Assembly (NCBI RefSeq): GCF_905220365.1
Contig: NC_061131.1
Coordinates: 806,001 to 870,000, forward strand
Direction of reading: 5' to 3'
Source: Vanessa cardui
Taxonomy: Eukaryota > Arthropoda > Insecta > Lepidoptera > Nymphalidae
Length of the DNA: 64,000 nucleotides
The notes below the pieces were generated by a model. The model searched no databases, was not told the origin of the DNA, and saw only the letters and a list, made by a program, of their open reading frames with translations. Below, one piece after another: positions 61,448 through 64,000 of the stretch. Position numbers and translations under genes: made by a program. Within the stretch, counting starts at the first letter, position 1. Every line of letters begins with the position of its first letter.

Positions 61448-61901
61448 AAAAAGTTTTTGATTGTGTTGTGTTCTTAATGTTATAAACATAGTAAAGTGTA
61501 GTTGTCAACGTGGTGTCAGTCGGAATAAACAATTCATGCGAATAGACGTGTCTTATTTAACAGTGGGACGAGGATTTACCGCTAATACTTTGTTTATTAA
61601 ATATCAAATTTTATGATGGCTCCATTGTCCAACCTATAGAAACAATAGTGGAGTATACTAATGTAAAAAAAACGATTAGATCTATATGTATTTCAGAAGG
61701 GAACGACCAATCTTTTGGGTTGTCAGTGGTTAGCGGAGTTGCAAATACCAATATGTATACCGGTAGGCTCAATTCCGAACCAGTACTTAGGAGGTAACAA
61801 AGTTCACCACAATGTGATTGCTAAAATTGTTTCTAGGCATAAAACCCTTTTTGACGAAACATTGGACAAGTACATGGGCGGTTAAGTCGAGCTGTGTCTT
61901 T

Positions 61902-61944
61902 GTCTTACAAGCACTTTTGAATAACTCAAAAGTGCTTGTAAGAC
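61902..61944. repeat. Perfect 19-bp palindrome with 5-nt loop
   Basis: Left arm gtcttacaagcacttttga, loop 'ataac', right arm its exact reverse complement (61926-61944). The right arm is close to the family R phrase 'tcaaaagtgcttgtaaaagc'. Too short for a typical miRNA precursor. Confidence 0.9.
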
Positions 61945-62638
61945 TTATATGGTGGGCTTTTACTTATACTGTTTATTACAAATACTGCAGAAGTGTACTG
62001 TATATGTACCGCTGTCTTAATTGATGATAGACAAGCTCGCTGTTAAATAACCAAGACTTGTCAATCGGTCTATTTTACGTCAAATTCATGACAAGAATTA
62101 GAAAATCCTTCAACCTTCACCCAGCTGTTTTTTTTTTATCTCCTTTTACGTAATTTTTAATATACGATCAGTAAATTAATATTTAAAGAAACTATTGATT
62201 CTCGTTTCTAGGATTTCTAGTGCAGAGCCATAAATTAACTTTTATTAAAATGGCAAAGAGCATCGTTCATAATGGTTCATACTTCGATAAATTAAATACC
62301 TACTTTTCTATATAAAACAGTGATTTCATTGGTAGGAGGTTCAGAGATAATAACTTTAACGGCGAATCAGCTTTTTAATTGATATTTGTTTCAATAAACT
62401 TGGAGTTCTTTTTTTAAATATTTTATGAGAAAAATTCTTTAATTTAAAGATATTACCAAATTACAAAACTAAAAACAATTTCGTACAATATAATTTCGCT
62501 GGCAGTCTTATACTTTATATGTCATATTGGCTAACTCAGACCTCATACTTGAACACAACAATGCAAATATAAATGACATTTGGTGATAGAATATCTATAC
62601 TTTATTATGTCATGTGTTAATATTATATTTTTTTTCAG

Positions 62639-62750
62639 CTCACAGAAGAATGCGAACCGTTACCAACTACTTCCTCGTGAACCTCTCATTCGCTGACTTA
62701 ATGATGGCATCCCTAAACTGCCTCTTTAATTTCATCTACATGCTCCACAG
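62639..62750 (+). CDS. Tachykinin/neurokinin-type receptor, exon with ICL1 and TM2 (partial gene)
   Basis: The exon follows 'tttttttcag' and ends 'ctccacag|gtatgt'. With the G from the previous exon it gives AHRRMRTVTNYFLVNLS and then FADLMMASLNCLFNFIYML. This is TM2 with the conserved Asp of the LxxxD motif (about residue 79 if the start is at 53938). The match to insect tachykinin receptors is strong in my memory of the family, where TM2 is followed by DWPFG. The exon ends in phase 2 with AG, fitting a Ser codon before that block; the rest lies beyond the window. No frame damage is visible. Both exons are GC-richer than their surroundings, as expected for constrained coding sequence. Confidence 0.93.
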
Positions 62751-63010
62751 GTATGTCATTTATAAATCTATTAATATTAAAATCAGTATAAGAGAGCTCA
62801 CTAATAGTTTTAATATTTCGTAAATTTGATAAGAGACTATACCTCTGATTAAATATTCGATGATTAAGATCAGCACGTGAATACTTTTATTATGCATGTA
62901 TGAATGTAGTAGGAAACCATATCATCAGAAATATTCTATATTCCCAAAAAGAGATAGGACCAGGTCGCTTTCAAAGTTTTTAAAAATTTAAATATAAAAT
63001 CTGAACTTTT

Positions 63011-63230
63011 GACGACCTCCCTGGTCTAGTAGTATGTACACCGGTTTTCAAAGCTACGTCACTTCGAGTTCCGGTTCGATTCCCGGCCGAGTCGATTTAG
63101 AAAAAGTTCATTAGTTTTCTATGTTGTCTTGGGTCTGGTTGTTTGTGTTACCATTGTTACTTCAGATTTACCATAAAACAAGTGCTTTAGCTACTTACAT
63201 TACGGTCAGATTAATGTATGTGATGTGATC
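63011..63230 (+). mobile_element. tRNA-derived SINE S2
   Basis: 'gtagtatgtacaccggtttt', B box 'ggttcgattcccggccg', body 'ttttctatgttgtcttgggt' and tail 'ttaatgtatgtgatgtgat'. Confidence 0.88.
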
Positions 63231-63672
63231 CAATTACAATTTACAATTGCAACTGATAATAATTAAATGAGATAAAGATACTCGAATGTTTTTGACTCCT
63301 TTTAAATTTAATTTGCGAGTTTATTCGTTTCAATCTTGAGTGTTAAAGTGCAATATGTATTTTCATATTGACTTTAATTAATTAGCAAAAGGCCTGCCTT
63401 TTTAAAAATCTATGTGTACTTTTTATTCCTGTACACTCTTTACGATTCGTTTTATAAAACATTTTAAATTTTCATTAATAATTAAATTATACTATCGAAG
63501 CGGCAAAATGTTGATGCTTAAAGTTCATCATGATACATATACAATATTTTGTATGTTGTATGTTTTATGTTAATCAACCGAACGCAGTCATAATGAAATG
63601 GCACGTGGCGACATTTTAATTACTCTATATGACATAATAATATATAAATCTGAATAAAAATCAGTAAAAATA

Positions 63673-63863
63673 CTTTGTCGGGGTTAGAAAAGGTTCGTCA
63701 CCTTAAGATCTATTTTCATGTGCTTAGTATAATATGCTTTGCCGATGGAGAATGACATATTGCATTGCAATGATTTGTTGTTTGAATTCAAAAGGTACTA
63801 AGAGTTTAAGACTTGATAAGGGAATTAATTTGAAAACTGACGAAGGTTTTCTTACTCTGATTG
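63673..63863. mobile_element. mariner-type MITE, second copy, 191 bp
   Basis: Same interior as 56466-56660 ('cgtcaccttaagatctattt', 'gaaaactgacgaaggttttc'), flanked by TA (63671-63672, 63864-63865). The left terminus has drifted to CTTTGTCGGGGTTAG. Confidence 0.85.
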
Positions 63864-64000
63864 TACATGGTTTTTAGTACGTCAATTTCTAATTGTTACA
63901 ATCTAGATACTTGGCGAATACGACGACGATATCACTACTTACTACTTAAGATAAATAAGAGGATGTTTATGTTGGGTCTTTAAAACTACGCAGAACATTT

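Larger units (their letters stand above)
54116..62638 (+). other. Receptor intron, 8,523 bp
   Basis: Begins GTACGT and ends in 'tattttttttcag'. It joins phase 1 coding ends. It is filled with repeats (families R, G, T, K, W), two MITEs, a LINE 3' relic and a SINE S1. Between them I see no further exon: 54332-55411, 57832-58149, 58856-59361 and 61448-62638 hold nothing supportable besides the hairpin at 61902. Confidence 0.85.
62751..64000 (+). other. Start of the next receptor intron
   Basis: Begins GTATGT. It holds a SINE S2 and a mariner-type MITE. No further exon is seen up to the window end, so this intron exceeds 1,250 bp. Confidence 0.8.

Noticed and set aside
61902..61944. microRNA precursor
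   Set aside because: A 19-bp stem with a 5-nt loop and no extension beyond the arms is too short for a typical precursor.
1..64000. CRISPR array, rRNA genes, bacterial-style promoters and operons
   Set aside because: The repeats are dispersed and not regularly spaced; no rRNA signature was seen; introns and SINEs show a eukaryotic genome.

Overview
Type of genome. This is AT-rich, intron- and transposon-dominated eukaryotic DNA. It carries dispersed repeats that I recognise from Lepidoptera: a tRNA-derived SINE whose A-box region reads 'gatggcccagtggttagaa', a second tRNA-like SINE with the B box 'GGTTCGATTCCCGG', RTE- and Jockey/CR1-type LINE ends, and a Helitron. A butterfly, probably a nymphalid, is my best guess; this rests on remembered repeat families and not on a search. 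The only host gene I can support is an insect tachykinin/neurokinin-type receptor (a GPCR). Two of its exons lie on the + strand at 53920-54115 and 62639-62750.

Layout. (1) 1-7748 is repeat-rich intergenic DNA with an RTE LINE terminus, a Jockey/CR1 LINE 3' fragment nested in another repeat, and a head-to-head repeat pair closed by a perfect palindrome. (2) 7749-29812 (copy A) and 31298-50829 (copy B) are two direct copies of one unit. They are about 97-99% identical by eye in aligned parts and are separated by a 1,485-bp spacer (29813-31297) that neither flank shares. (3) 50830-53919 is repeat-rich sequence upstream of the receptor. (4) 53920-64000 holds the two exons, an 8.5-kb intron full of MITEs, SINEs and LINE tails, and the start of the next intron. 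The gene runs on past the window.

The duplication gives filled/empty-site pairs that define three mobile elements precisely. A Helitron (16484-18457, only in A) sits between A and T of a TA array that is uninterrupted in B. A 5'-truncated LINE (24225-27007, only in A) is flanked by TTTA, present once in B. A 2,218-bp element with 18-bp terminal inverted repeats and a TTAA duplication (39006-41223, only in B, piggyBac-like) splits a SINE that is intact in A. All three must post-date the split of the copies, or be allelic differences if the duplication is an assembly artefact.

How it works together. There is no operon-like or multi-gene system here. Apart from the receptor, the coding capacity is broken transposon protein: LINE endonuclease/reverse transcriptase and Helitron helicase. 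Open frames shared by copies A and B reflect recent common descent and show no sign of selection. No rRNA, CRISPR array or functional tRNA gene was seen; the tRNA-like boxes all belong to SINEs or fragments.
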